Origin: Paenibacillus aquistagni
Lineage (GTDB): Bacteria > Bacillota > Bacilli > Paenibacillales > Paenibacillaceae
NCBI RefSeq assembly: GCF_900177815.1
Contig: NZ_FXAZ01000001.1
Coordinates: 124,001-188,000 of the forward strand
Direction: 5' to 3'
Length of the DNA: 64,000 nucleotides
The position numbers and the translations under genes are program-made. The notes below the pieces were generated by a model. That model saw only the letters and a list, made by a program, of their open reading frames with translations. It searched no databases and had not been told where the DNA came from. This document shows positions 1 to 9,325 of this stretch, piece after piece (position 1 is the stretch's first letter; the number at the start of each line of letters is the position of its first letter).

Positions 1-1850
1 ACCGCATCGTACACTTGAATCAAGACGGGGCATTCGTCCGGGAGATTATGGCTGAAGGCATGAAGTCACCACAGGGCGTCTTTGTAACCGAAGCGGGAAT
101 CATTTATGTCGCAGATACAGGCAACAAGCGAATTCTGAAGCTGTCAGGAAGCGGAGAACTGCTTGCAGCCTACGGTCGACCAGAATCTAGGTTCATTGAT
201 GAATCCTTTCATTACGAGCCAACCAATCTCGTTGTCGATGAGCGCGGATTTATGTATGTAATCAGCAACGGGAGCTATCAGGGGGTTGTTCAGCTTGATC
301 CTAGCGGCAATTTCTATGGCTTCTACGGAACCAACTTGACTGAAGTGAGTTTGATGGATATCGTTCGCAAGCTGCTGTATACCGAAGAGCAGTTGAGTCG
401 CCAGGTCCGCACGCTACCAGCGACGATTCGCAATATTCATATTGATGAGAAGGGATTCATCTACACGGTCTCTTCAACAGATAAAGAGCAGGTGAAAAAG
501 CTCAATATACGCGGGGAGAACCAGTGGAAAGAGAAGGCATTCGGGGTGGAGCCAAGATTTCGCAACCGAGGGACGAATGCGAATACAGAGACTGCAGATC
601 CCAATCAAGAGGAGCAGAAGTCGGGCTTATCTGATATTACAGTGGACCGCAATGGCAACTTGGTCGCGATCGACAAAGTATCCAATGCGGTCATGCAGTA
701 CGGCCCTAACGGAGAGATGCTCTTCTTCTGGGTGGGTCAGGTGACGATTGGATCGCCCCAACTTGGAATTAGCCAAAGTCCAGTGGCTGTTGACACAAAT
801 TCCAAGAACGAATTGTTTATCTTGGATGACTCGCAGAATTTGATCCATGTGCTAAAACCAACGGAATTCGGCCTTCTTCTGCATGAAGCTACGACATTGT
901 CGCAAGAAGGAAAATATGTAGACAGCGAGCCGATCTGGCAGGAGGTATTGCGGCTTAATGCCTTATATTCTCCAGCTTACCAAGGGCTGGCTGAAGCTGC
1001 GTATTACAAGGAGAACTATAAGGAAGCCTTGCGCTTGTTCAAGCTTGCAGGCGATGCAAGCGGCTATTCAGACTCCTTCTGGCAGCTTAGACTGCAGTGG
1101 TTTCAGCACAACTTCGCTTTGGTCGCCAATATTGCCTTTGTGGTTGTAATCCTGTTCATGATATGGAGCAGCCGCAAGAAGAAGCTGCCATGGCTTCATC
1201 AGCTTCGCCAAAAAACAAAAGCTTTCGTGGGCCAGAAGAAGCTGCTGTTCCAACTTAAGCAAGCCTTTATCATTCTTAGGCATCCTATAGATGGCTTCAG
1301 CGACCTCCGCTATCATCGAAAGGGCGGATATGTAAGTGCCTCCATCTTGCTTGTGCTGGTTGCGCTTGTGCTGCTGATGAAGGAGTATTACACCAGCTTC
1401 ACCTTCATGCCTGTGCCAAGCAATGAACGAAACAGCGGCTTCTTGATTGCGATCTTCGTGACGTGGCTGACATGGGTCATCTGCAATTACTTGATCGGAA
1501 GCATCCGCCAAGGGGAGGCGCGTTTTAAGGATGTCTTTGTTGGCAGCTCCTACGCTTTATTCCCTATTGTCATTCTTGGGCTGCCGCTCGCCGCGGTATC
1601 CAACGTCATGACAGCAAGCGAGATGTCGATCTACAGCTTTTTTGAGACAGGAATGCTGTTGTGGTGCGGCTTGATGTTCTTCTGGATGATTCAGTCGCTT
1701 CAGAACTACAGTGTGGGCGAGACAATTGCGAATATTTGCCTAACCGCATTTGCGATGATGATTACGTGGGTGCTGATCTCCATCATCGTAGGTCTGTCCT
1801 CTGAGCTTCAGAACTTTTTCTATACCATCTATCAGGAGGTGTCGATGTGA
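1..1850 (+). CDS. NHL-repeat / TPR / Yip1 membrane protein (5' partial)
   Basis: The reading frame is open to the left edge, so the N-terminus lies outside the window; the TTG at 15 sits inside an NHL-type repeat and is not a real start. Visible parts in order: NHL-like beta-propeller repeats (about residues 1-285 from position 15, e.g. GVFVTEAGIIYVADTGNKRI), a TPR-like helical stretch (about 288-350), one membrane helix (about 368-385), a basic linker, then a Yip1-type domain with about five hydrophobic segments to the end. The propeller is probably outside the cell and the Yip1 part in the membrane. It overlaps the next gene by one base (TGATG) and heads an operon with a DUF5696 protein and an ABC importer. 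A sensory or scaffolding role for the importer is inference; no function is established. Confidence 0.8.
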   Translation, partial: RIVHLNQDGAFVREIMAEGMKSPQGVFVTEAGIIYVADTGNKRILKLSGSGELLAAYGRPESRFIDESFHYEPTNLVVDERGFMYVISNGSYQGVVQLDPSGNFYGFYGTNLTEVSLMDIVRKLLYTEEQLSRQVRTLPATIRNIHIDEKGFIYTVSSTDKEQVKKLNIRGENQWKEKAFGVEPRFRNRGTNANTETADPNQEEQKSGLSDITVDRNGNLVAIDKVSNAVMQYGPNGEMLFFWVGQVTIGSPQLGISQSPVAVDTNSKNELFILDDSQNLIHVLKPTEFGLLLHEATTLSQEGKYVDSEPIWQEVLRLNALYSPAYQGLAEAAYYKENYKEALRLFKLAGDASGYSDSFWQLRLQWFQHNFALVANIAFVVVILFMIWSSRKKKLPWLHQLRQKTKAFVGQKKLLFQLKQAFIILRHPIDGFSDLRYHRKGGYVSASILLVLVALVLLMKEYYTSFTFMPVPSNERNSGFLIAIFVTWLTWVICNYLIGSIRQGEARFKDVFVGSSYALFPIVILGLPLAAVSNVMTASEMSIYSFFETGMLLWCGLMFFWMIQSLQNYSVGETIANICLTAFAMMITWVLISIIVGLSSELQNFFYTIYQEVSM

Positions 1851-4333
1851 TGAGGGTACCTGCTAGGCTAAAGCGCATGCTGATTCTTACCCTGATTGTC
1901 GCTATGACGAGCGCAACCATCGTCACGTACTCCAATGCTGCAAAGACGAATGAATCTACAGAAGATAAGGCACAAGGAACGCAAGCTGCAATCAAAGAAG
2001 AAATGGCTGATCAACGGGATCAGGCTGATTCTAAGGAAGCAGCCAAGGTGTCTGATGAAGCGATAGAAGCAGGCAAACAAGAGGACAGTCAAGCTGGAAA
2101 AGATGCAGGGAAAACAACAGCAGCCAGCGCGAGCGAGCAGGCGAAGCAGCCGGCAAAGAACAGCTATGCATCCTTGTTTCCAGCAGATCAAGCCTTTCAG
2201 CTGGCAAGCGAGAATGAGAAGCTTGCACTGTTAGTCGATCGGAAGACAGGCCATTTCATTGTGAAGGATAAGCGAAGCGGACAGGAGTGGAGATCCTTCC
2301 CTGATTCCTATGGCTGGAATGACAAGGACAACACCAATGCATGGAAGAAGCATATGCAGTCTCCGCTGTTTATTAAATATGTGGAATTCAATGTACGCAA
2401 GGATCAGATGAAGGAAACGAATGTGATTGATCAAAAAGCTGCAATCGAGCAGTTCGAAATGACGGACAGCGGATTCAAGCTGACTTTTGAGATGTCGAAC
2501 ATCGGCTTTGTCGTCCCGATTGAAGTCTCCTTGCACGATGATTATGTCGAGACCAAAATCATCGAGGATGGCTTTAAGGATGGAAAAAGCGAAGAAGAGA
2601 TGAAAGCCTACGAGGAGGAGACAGAGAAGAAAGACAAAAATGCTCGTATCGCCGCACTTCGTCTGTATCCTTTCCTTGGGGCTTATACGTCGGAACAAGA
2701 AGACGGATATCTGTTCATCCCGGATGGACCGGGGACGCTGATTCAGTTCCAGAAGGATCGTCCGCCGAACAATAACTTCTATTTTGAGCGGGTGTACGGG
2801 GAAGATTACGCGTTTAGCAACAATAACAACTCGTTCTCTATTCGAGAGCCGATTCGCATGCCGGTATTCGGCATTAAAGCTCAGGATCAAGCCCTTCTTG
2901 CGGTCATACAAGAAGGCGCGGTATATGGCAATGTGCTCGCTGCACCGTCCAAGTCCATGAATCAATACAACTGGGCTACTGCAGAGTTTACGTATCGCCA
3001 GCGCTTTTTCCAACCGACTGATAAGCGCAAACGCAACGGCTTCCAAACCTTTAACAAGGATCGAACAGCAGGAGATCGCTCGGTTCGCTACTATTTCCTG
3101 GATGGGAAGTCGCATGCTGCCAACTATGTTGGGATGGCTTCTCGCTACCGTCAAGTGTTGATGGAGGATGAGGGCTTGACGCGGATTCAGCTTGAAAATG
3201 GGGGTATTCGCCTTCCAATTCATCTGCTCGGCGCAGATTCGAAAGAGGGCTTCTTGTGGGACAGCTATGAATCGTTGACAACGACGGGGCAGGCCGAGGA
3301 GATGATCAATGAGCTGACGGCAGTCGGAGTCAAAAAGATGTCGATTACGTATTCTGGCTGGCAAAAGGGCGGGATAAGCGATTATGGCGGACACTTCCCG
3401 GTAGACAAGGGAATTGGCGGCAATGAGGGCATGAAGCACTTCATCGCTTACGCCCACAACAAGGGGCATACGGTGACGCTTGATGCTTCCTCCTATACGT
3501 TCAACAATACGGGGCGGGATGGCTTTCGCTCCAGCCGGGATGGTCTGCAGGATTTAGGCTCTGTGGTTATCCAGTATGGGGGCAGACGTGAAGCGTTTCG
3601 AACGCTTGTCAGTCCGCGCTTTATGGAGAAGGTGTTCCTCAAGGATTTCGAGAAGGTGAAGCAGCTTGGAGCAGACGCCATGGCTTTCGGCGATGGCATG
3701 GGCGCTCTCTTGAACAGCGACTTCAATGATCGATATGCCTCAACAAGAGAGGAAGTCAAGCAGCTGCAGGAGAATCTATTCGGCCAATCTGTTGATCTCC
3801 TTGGCTCAGCACAAGCGGACAGCGCGAATGCTTATGCTTGGAAATACGTCAATCACTTAAGCGGGGTGCCAATTGAGAATTCCTTTGATCTGTTCGTGGA
3901 TGAAACGGTTCCATTCATGCAGATCGCACTGCATGGCTTGATCTCGTATTCATCGGAGTTTGCCAACATATCGGACAATTACACAGCTTACTTGCTAAAA
4001 AATGTAGAGTATGGCTCAATCCCAAGCTTCATGCTTACGTATGCTGCCTCTCAAGACCTGATTGGCACGCGTTCGCTGTACAACTTCTACAGCACGCATT
4101 ACAAAGACTGGGCCGAAGAGGTTGCGATGCAATACAGCCGCTTCAATGATGCTCTGCACGATGTGCAGGATCAGATGATCGTCCATCATCAAGCACTTGC
4201 TGCTGGCGTGTACGAAACGACTTACGAGAATGGCAAGCGAATCATCGTCAATTATAATGAGACACCGTTTAATCAGGGAGGCGTTCAAGTGAAGGCTCAA
4301 GATTTTGCGGTTGTGAAGGGAGGGGGAGCTTAA
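1850..4333 (+). CDS. DUF5696 domain protein, secreted glycosidase-like
   Basis: About 827 residues. Start chosen at ATG 1850 because AGGAGGT (1834-1840) lies 9 bases upstream; GTG 1847 in the same frame is the alternative. A hydrophobic N-terminal segment (about residues 10-27) is followed by an 75-residue Lys/Glu/Ala/Gln-rich low-complexity linker, so the protein is likely exported or membrane-tethered. A beta-rich domain (about 110-400) precedes a part that reads like a TIM-barrel glycosidase (about 430-800; e.g. YAHNKGHTVTLDASSY, MAFGDGMGALLNSDF). The family is DUF5696, common in Paenibacillus and of unknown activity. Its stop overlaps the permease start (TAATG), implying translational coupling and a link between this enzyme-like protein and the importer. 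A glycoside-cleaving role is inference from fold resemblance; no catalytic residue can be assigned by eye. Confidence 0.8.
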   Translation: MRVPARLKRMLILTLIVAMTSATIVTYSNAAKTNESTEDKAQGTQAAIKEEMADQRDQADSKEAAKVSDEAIEAGKQEDSQAGKDAGKTTAASASEQAKQPAKNSYASLFPADQAFQLASENEKLALLVDRKTGHFIVKDKRSGQEWRSFPDSYGWNDKDNTNAWKKHMQSPLFIKYVEFNVRKDQMKETNVIDQKAAIEQFEMTDSGFKLTFEMSNIGFVVPIEVSLHDDYVETKIIEDGFKDGKSEEEMKAYEEETEKKDKNARIAALRLYPFLGAYTSEQEDGYLFIPDGPGTLIQFQKDRPPNNNFYFERVYGEDYAFSNNNNSFSIREPIRMPVFGIKAQDQALLAVIQEGAVYGNVLAAPSKSMNQYNWATAEFTYRQRFFQPTDKRKRNGFQTFNKDRTAGDRSVRYYFLDGKSHAANYVGMASRYRQVLMEDEGLTRIQLENGGIRLPIHLLGADSKEGFLWDSYESLTTTGQAEEMINELTAVGVKKMSITYSGWQKGGISDYGGHFPVDKGIGGNEGMKHFIAYAHNKGHTVTLDASSYTFNNTGRDGFRSSRDGLQDLGSVVIQYGGRREAFRTLVSPRFMEKVFLKDFEKVKQLGADAMAFGDGMGALLNSDFNDRYASTREEVKQLQENLFGQSVDLLGSAQADSANAYAWKYVNHLSGVPIENSFDLFVDETVPFMQIALHGLISYSSEFANISDNYTAYLLKNVEYGSIPSFMLTYAASQDLIGTRSLYNFYSTHYKDWAEEVAMQYSRFNDALHDVQDQMIVHHQALAAGVYETTYENGKRIIVNYNETPFNQGGVQVKAQDFAVVKGGGA

Positions 4334-5193
4334 TGAGCAGATTCAAGCTAAAGGCTAGAACTTCGCGCCATCTGGAAGCACTTGTCTTTATTGCGCCATG
4401 GGTGATCGGTTTCTTATTGTTCATGGCATTCCCTCTTGGCTTCTCGCTGTACATGAGCCTTCATAAGGTAACCGTTCTGCCCACTGGGCTGAAATATGAT
4501 TACCAAGGGCTCAAGTATTTTACTGAAATATTGTTCGGAAGCTCTGCTTTCTATGATAATCTGCTTCCCTTCTTTCAAGAAATTATCATCATGGTGCCGG
4601 TCATTATCGTATTCTCCTTGTTTATCGCAATCATGCTGAATCAGGACTTTCCGGGGCGCCTTGTGTTTCGAGTTGTATTTTTTCTTCCGATTATCTTTAC
4701 GTCAGGCTATGTTCTCACCGAATTTGTGAATCAGGGAGAGGGGACGCTTGGTTTCCTTGAGCGTTTCTCCATCGGTGAATATTTGATTCAATTCCTAGGG
4801 GACAGCTCTTGGGCGAAGCCCGTAATGGATGTATTGAATCGATTTGTGCTTGTCCTCTGGTACTCGGGCGTGCAGATTCTCATTTTTCTTGCGGGAAGGC
4901 AGACCATCTCCAAGTCGAGCTATGAGTCAGCGCGAATTGATGGGGCATCTCCATGGGAGGTATTCTGGAAGATCACGCTGCCTGCGATGTCCCCGTTTAT
5001 TTTGCTGAATCTGATTTATACGGTCGTGGATATGTTCACATTCCCGTACAACCCCGTCATTGAGCTCATTAACACTGGAAACTATGGCTACAACAGTGCT
5101 CTTGCCTGGATCTACTTTGTCGTCATTGCGTTGTTTCTAAGTGTCATTATGCTCTTGTTCTTAAGACTGAACCGACAAGCGAGAAGCCGCTAA
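4333..5193 (+). CDS. Carbohydrate ABC transporter permease (MalF type)
   Basis: 286 residues with six hydrophobic segments and the permease EAA loop near the C-terminus (SYESARIDGASPWEVFWKIT), which contacts the ATPase. This is the first of two partners forming the inner-membrane channel of a CUT1-type sugar or oligosaccharide importer. The start overlaps the stop of the DUF5696 gene by one base. No ATPase gene is present in the visible operon, so a shared MsmX/UgpC-type ATPase encoded elsewhere is expected (inference from how CUT1 importers of Gram-positives usually work). The substrate is unknown. Confidence 0.93.
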   Translation: MSRFKLKARTSRHLEALVFIAPWVIGFLLFMAFPLGFSLYMSLHKVTVLPTGLKYDYQGLKYFTEILFGSSAFYDNLLPFFQEIIIMVPVIIVFSLFIAIMLNQDFPGRLVFRVVFFLPIIFTSGYVLTEFVNQGEGTLGFLERFSIGEYLIQFLGDSSWAKPVMDVLNRFVLVLWYSGVQILIFLAGRQTISKSSYESARIDGASPWEVFWKITLPAMSPFILLNLIYTVVDMFTFPYNPVIELINTGNYGYNSALAWIYFVVIALFLSVIMLLFLRLNRQARSR

Positions 5194-5228
5194 TAGCTGT
5201 GTAGATGCTGTGGCGAGAGGAGGATTCA

Positions 5229-6206
5229 ATGATGGGCAAAATCAATATTGCCAAGTTCAAAGCCCCGCCCTTAAAAAAGAGGATAATGCAAAATGGGCTT
5301 CAAACGTTTCGCTACGCCATCTTGGGGCGGGAAGTCAACAGAGGCTTGCTGTTTAAAATTTTTATTTATTGGATTCTTATCGTAACCTCCTATATTTACT
5401 TGAATCCGATCCTGAAGATGCTGGTAAAAATGGTGATGAATGAAAAGGATCTTAATGATCCAACGGTGACCTGGATACCGCATGAGATCTATCTCGGTCA
5501 CTTGAAGACGGCATGGGCAGCGCTTCAATATCTTGAATCCCTGTTTGTCAGCATCGGCATCTCCACGATTGTGGCGGTATTTCATGTGATCTCCTGCGGA
5601 CTGATGGGCTATGCACTGGCTCGCATGCAGTTCCCCTTCAAGAAGCTGCTGACGTTCCTGCTTATTATGACGTTTATCATTCCACCGCAAGTCATCATTT
5701 TGCCCATGATTATTATGTACACCAAGCTCGGACTGCAGGGGAATCTGTTCTCCTTGATACTGCCCTCCTTGTTTGGATTTGGGATCAAGGGTGCGTTATT
5801 CGTTATTATATTCCGACAGTTCTATACGACCCAGCCGAAGGAACTTGAGGAAGCGGCCAAGATTGATGGGGCCAGCAGCTTCAAGTTCTACTGGAAGGTG
5901 ATGTTTCCTCTTGCCAAGCCGGCCATTCTCGTTGTATCGTTATTCTCCTTTGTCTGGACCTGGAATGACACCTACTATCCAAGGATGTTTCTGGGCCAGT
6001 CGCCGCTAGTGCCGCTCGCGACTCAAATGAGCAGAGTGGATGCAAGCATTACGAGCATGATTGGCAATGAGGAGACTGCCTTAGTTCTAGTCGAGGCCAT
6101 TAAGATGTCTGCCAGCTTCCTTGCGCTGCTTCCACCGCTTCTCATCTTCTTCTTTGCCCAACGCTACTTCGTCGAGAGTGTCGAGCGTACAGGACTTGTA
6201 GAATAA
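5229..6206 (+). CDS. Carbohydrate ABC transporter permease (MalG type)
   Basis: 325 residues from ATG 5229 (ATG 5232 is equally possible); AGAGGAGG at 5216-5223 decides the start against an upstream in-frame ATG/TTG. A long cytoplasmic N-terminus (about 45 residues) precedes six membrane segments and the EAA loop (ELEEAAKIDGASSFKFYWKV). Together with the preceding gene it forms the channel of a CUT1 sugar importer. Followed by a 10-bp stem-loop and the first binding-protein gene, the classic order in which the binding protein is expressed in excess. Confidence 0.93.
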   Translation: MMGKINIAKFKAPPLKKRIMQNGLQTFRYAILGREVNRGLLFKIFIYWILIVTSYIYLNPILKMLVKMVMNEKDLNDPTVTWIPHEIYLGHLKTAWAALQYLESLFVSIGISTIVAVFHVISCGLMGYALARMQFPFKKLLTFLLIMTFIIPPQVIILPMIIMYTKLGLQGNLFSLILPSLFGFGIKGALFVIIFRQFYTTQPKELEEAAKIDGASSFKFYWKVMFPLAKPAILVVSLFSFVWTWNDTYYPRMFLGQSPLVPLATQMSRVDASITSMIGNEETALVLVEAIKMSASFLALLPPLLIFFFAQRYFVESVERTGLVE

Positions 6207-6219
6207 ACGCGTTTAGCTG

Positions 6220-6268
6220 CTGCATAAGAGGCAAGCTGCTTGCTTCTGGCATGCTGCGTCTTATGCAG
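6220..6268 (+). other. Intraoperonic stem-loop before first binding-protein gene
   Basis: Perfect 10-bp arms CTGCATAAGA (6220-6229) and TCTTATGCAG (6259-6268) enclose a smaller internal hairpin. No T-run follows, so it is not a normal intrinsic terminator. It lies between the permease and the binding-protein genes, where such structures often protect or segment mRNA so that the binding protein is made in excess; that role is inference. Confidence 0.5.
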
Positions 6269-6370
6269 GAGTGGAGAATATGAAATGGGGGTGGACTAAG
6301 GAGCATATAGCACAAGGCTCTCTTTTACATGGTAACGTCATAGAGAATTCAGAAAATACACGGAGAAGGG

Positions 6371-7744
6371 ATGTATGTTGATATGCCAAAACGCATGAAT
6401 GTCATTCTCTTGATTTCGCTTGTATTTATTCTCATGTTGGCGGGATGCAGCTCTACGAACTCGGGGATCGAGGCACCGAAGAAGCAGACCCAGACTGAGG
6501 GATCAGGAACCAAGACGCCTGTGGAACAAAAGACAGAAGAGGATGAGAAGGATAAAGAGCCAGTGAAACTGGTCTTTATGGCGCCTTGGAGCAAAGAGCA
6601 GGTTGAGAGCCGATTTCACGAGGGAACAAAGGAGAAGTTCCCGCATATCACGATTGAGCCGACAGGCAAATTCGCAGATGCCGCCTCCTTTGACGAGCTG
6701 TTTGCTCAGAATGTGATGCCGGATATCATTCTAACGACAGACGGCTTCGATATCTTAAAAGATCGAGATATGCTCCTTCCACTTGATGATCTGCTTAAAG
6801 AACGCAACTTTGACTTCAACAAGATTCGACCCGGCATTATGGAAGCATTGAGAGCTAGAGATCCGGAAGGGCAGGGCAGGCTCCTTGGCATTCCGATCGA
6901 GGATGTTACCGTTGCACTGCATTATAACAAGGCCATCTTTGATAAATTCGGTGTCGATTACCCAACGGACGGGATGAACTGGGATGAAATTGTCGAGCTT
7001 GCCGCTTTAGTGACAGGAGAACGTGATGGAATTAAATATCGCGGCCTTGCAACCAACTCGTTATCGCAAGCGATGACACAGCTCTCGGCCAATGGTACCG
7101 ATCCAGAGAGCGGAGAGCCGCAGTTCTCGAAGAATCAGGCCTTTGGCAAGTTCTTTGAGCTGGCGAAGCGCATTGCTAGCATTCCAGGCAACTGGGAGCC
7201 AGACATTCAATATGACTTTATAAAAGGGGATGTTGCGATGAGCTTGGGTCTCATTGCGAACACGATTCCTCATTATCCTGATGAGCTCGATTATGATGTT
7301 GTAAGCTTCCCGACTTGGCCTGATCTTCCAGGGATAGGACCATCCACATTGCCGCTTACTGTCGCTATTAACAAGCACAGCAAGCATATTGACGAGGCGT
7401 TGGATGTTCTTGAATATTTGCTCAGTGACGAGCAGCAGCTGCGGATGCACCGCTTGGAGGTTCCTTCTGTGTCTGGAGATCAAAGCATTCTTGAGCAGTT
7501 TGCTGCGGATACATTAGAGAAAAAAGGAGGTCGGGAACTCAATATAAAGGGAATCTATTCCTTGCAGCAAGCGAAGCCTGCTCTGTACAGCCCTTATGGA
7601 CCGGATATTCTGCTCTATGGAACCAATTATGTAGGCTCGCAAGTTGTGCCATTCCTTAAGTCCGGCGATGATGTTCAAACCTTCCTTCGCAAGATGGATG
7701 AGGACTATGCGACTATTGTTAAGGAACGTCAGCTCCTGAACTAA
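6371..7744 (+). CDS. Extracellular solute-binding lipoprotein 1
   Basis: 457 residues from ATG 6371; ATG 6383 in the same frame is an alternative because GGAGAAGGG (6362-6370) abuts 6371. Signal peptide with lipobox LMLAGC, then a Ser/Thr/Lys/Glu-rich tether, then a family-1 (MalE-like) binding fold. A segment shared with the next two genes, LHYNKAIFDKFGVDYPTDGM (about residues 179-198), marks them as tandem paralogues. It would hand the ligand to the two permeases upstream. Ligand unknown; the neighbouring DUF5696 protein suggests a glycan fragment (inference). Confidence 0.92.
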   Translation: MYVDMPKRMNVILLISLVFILMLAGCSSTNSGIEAPKKQTQTEGSGTKTPVEQKTEEDEKDKEPVKLVFMAPWSKEQVESRFHEGTKEKFPHITIEPTGKFADAASFDELFAQNVMPDIILTTDGFDILKDRDMLLPLDDLLKERNFDFNKIRPGIMEALRARDPEGQGRLLGIPIEDVTVALHYNKAIFDKFGVDYPTDGMNWDEIVELAALVTGERDGIKYRGLATNSLSQAMTQLSANGTDPESGEPQFSKNQAFGKFFELAKRIASIPGNWEPDIQYDFIKGDVAMSLGLIANTIPHYPDELDYDVVSFPTWPDLPGIGPSTLPLTVAINKHSKHIDEALDVLEYLLSDEQQLRMHRLEVPSVSGDQSILEQFAADTLEKKGGRELNIKGIYSLQQAKPALYSPYGPDILLYGTNYVGSQVVPFLKSGDDVQTFLRKMDEDYATIVKERQLLN

Positions 7745-7831
7745 TGCTCTTTGCTCGACTCTTCAAAAGTGATGTCCATCCAAAAATGTAAGCGGATTCA
7801 ATCTCTGTTAAAAGGAAAGGAGCTAGGAGAA

Positions 7832-9232
7832 TTGAAGCGAAGTCTTTCTGTATTCCTCATGGTATGTATGGTGTTCATGATGGTATTAGCGGGGTGCAGC
7901 AGCAATGCCCCAGATCCTGTTTCAGAACAAACGCAAGCAGCGGATCAGACCGATCAGAAGAAGGTTGCGAATGAGGAAGGACAGGAGCAAGAGACTGTTC
8001 AGGCAGACAAGACAACAGCTGTAGCCTACAACGGAGATCCTGTGACATTGAAGTTTATTATTGCCGTGGATGAGGAGACATTCAACAACCAGTATAGGAA
8101 CCATGTGGAACAGAAGTTCCCGAATATCAAGCTAGAGCTTGTGGATGCTGTATTGGACCGAACGGGGCTTCAGGAGCTGAATGCAAGAGGTGAAACTCCC
8201 GATATGTACGTCATGCATGAAGGCTATGAGGTGTTCGAGGAGTTGGATATGCTGGAGCCGCTTGATCCATACATTGAACAATCGAATTATGATCTTAGCG
8301 TCTTCCAGGATGGAGCTATCGACATTCTTCGTGCTCTAGACCCAGCTGGAACGGGACAATTGTATGGATTCCCATATCAAAGCTCTCAGAAGGCTCTTTT
8401 CTACAACAAAGATATTTTTGATAAATTTGGCGTGGACTATCCAACAGATGGAATGACCTGGGATGAAATTATCGAAATCGCGATGCAATTGACAAATGAA
8501 AGAGAAGGAATAAAGTACAAGGGGCTATCCTTTGGTTATTACTCGCATGCTTTTTCCCAATTAGGCGTTAATGGCACAGATCCAAAGAGCGGGGAAGTTC
8601 AGTTTACCAAGGATCCAACCTTTACCCAGTATTTTGATCTGCTGGATCGCTATCGAGCCATTCCGGGCATGATCGATACTAGTGGCTATAAATACAGTTT
8701 CAGCAATGAACAGAATCTGGCGATGTATGTGGGACAGGTGCAGCATCTCCCTCTCAATGCGAGGGTGGAGGGGTTGGATTTTGATATGGTTACGGTCCCT
8801 GCTTGGCCTAATCATCCTGGGGTGGGGCCTACCGCGCCTCCTGGAGCAATCAGCATCAATAAGCACAGTAAGAATAAAGAAGCAGCATGGGCGGTTATGG
8901 CTTTCCTCTCCTCTCCTGAAGGACAGATTACCCTGTCCCGTGCTGGCGGACCTCCCATTGTAAAGGACGAACAGGTAATAAGCTCCTACGCAGCAGATAT
9001 CATTGAGGACAGCGGAAGGGAGTTCAATGTGACTCCAATTTTTAACCAGAAGCTAGCAAAGGTAGATCAGTTTTCTCCGTTTGGCCCACTCATTACGTTT
9101 CATTATGACGACTATATGAATCAGAAATCCAAAGACTTTGTGAAGATGCAGGAAAAGGATGTTGCAACGTTCCTGCGCGAGATGGAAGAGGAATATGTAG
9201 CGATCGTCAAGGAAAAGCAGGCGAAGCAGTAA
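7832..9232 (+). CDS. Extracellular solute-binding lipoprotein 2
   Basis: About 466 residues. The start chosen is TTG 7832, because AAAGGAG (7817-7823) lies 8 bases upstream and the protein then begins with a compact lipoprotein signal peptide ending in VLAGC; an upstream TTG at 7751 would add 27 unlikely residues. Same fold and landmarks as its neighbours (LFYNKDIFDKFGVDYPTDGM, GVNGTDPKSGEVQFTK), so it arose by tandem duplication. It may broaden the ligand range of the one permease pair or act as a receptor for signalling (inference). Confidence 0.9.
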   Translation: MKRSLSVFLMVCMVFMMVLAGCSSNAPDPVSEQTQAADQTDQKKVANEEGQEQETVQADKTTAVAYNGDPVTLKFIIAVDEETFNNQYRNHVEQKFPNIKLELVDAVLDRTGLQELNARGETPDMYVMHEGYEVFEELDMLEPLDPYIEQSNYDLSVFQDGAIDILRALDPAGTGQLYGFPYQSSQKALFYNKDIFDKFGVDYPTDGMTWDEIIEIAMQLTNEREGIKYKGLSFGYYSHAFSQLGVNGTDPKSGEVQFTKDPTFTQYFDLLDRYRAIPGMIDTSGYKYSFSNEQNLAMYVGQVQHLPLNARVEGLDFDMVTVPAWPNHPGVGPTAPPGAISINKHSKNKEAAWAVMAFLSSPEGQITLSRAGGPPIVKDEQVISSYAADIIEDSGREFNVTPIFNQKLAKVDQFSPFGPLITFHYDDYMNQKSKDFVKMQEKDVATFLREMEEEYVAIVKEKQAKQ

Positions 9233-9241
9233 GGCATCCAA

Positions 9242-9266
9242 CCGCGCGCAGCAGCTCTGCGCGCGG
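9242..9266 (+). other. GC-rich stem-loop between binding-protein genes 2 and 3
   Basis: Perfect 10-bp stem CCGCGCGCAG (9242-9251) / CTGCGCGCGG (9257-9266), loop CAGCT. There is no downstream T-run. Together with the structure at 6220-6268 it is the second unexplained stem-loop placed just before a binding-protein gene of this operon; possible mRNA-stability or partial-termination element. Confidence 0.5.
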
Positions 9267-9325
9267 AATTCCCGGTTGTTCACTAACGGATGAGATTAGC
9301 TGATTAGCCATGAGGGGGAATGAAG

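Noticed and set aside
2231-3469. Long minus-strand frame (412 codons) inside the DUF5696 gene
   Set aside because: Antisense to a well-supported gene with overlapping operon neighbours on both sides; no ribosome site and implausible composition.
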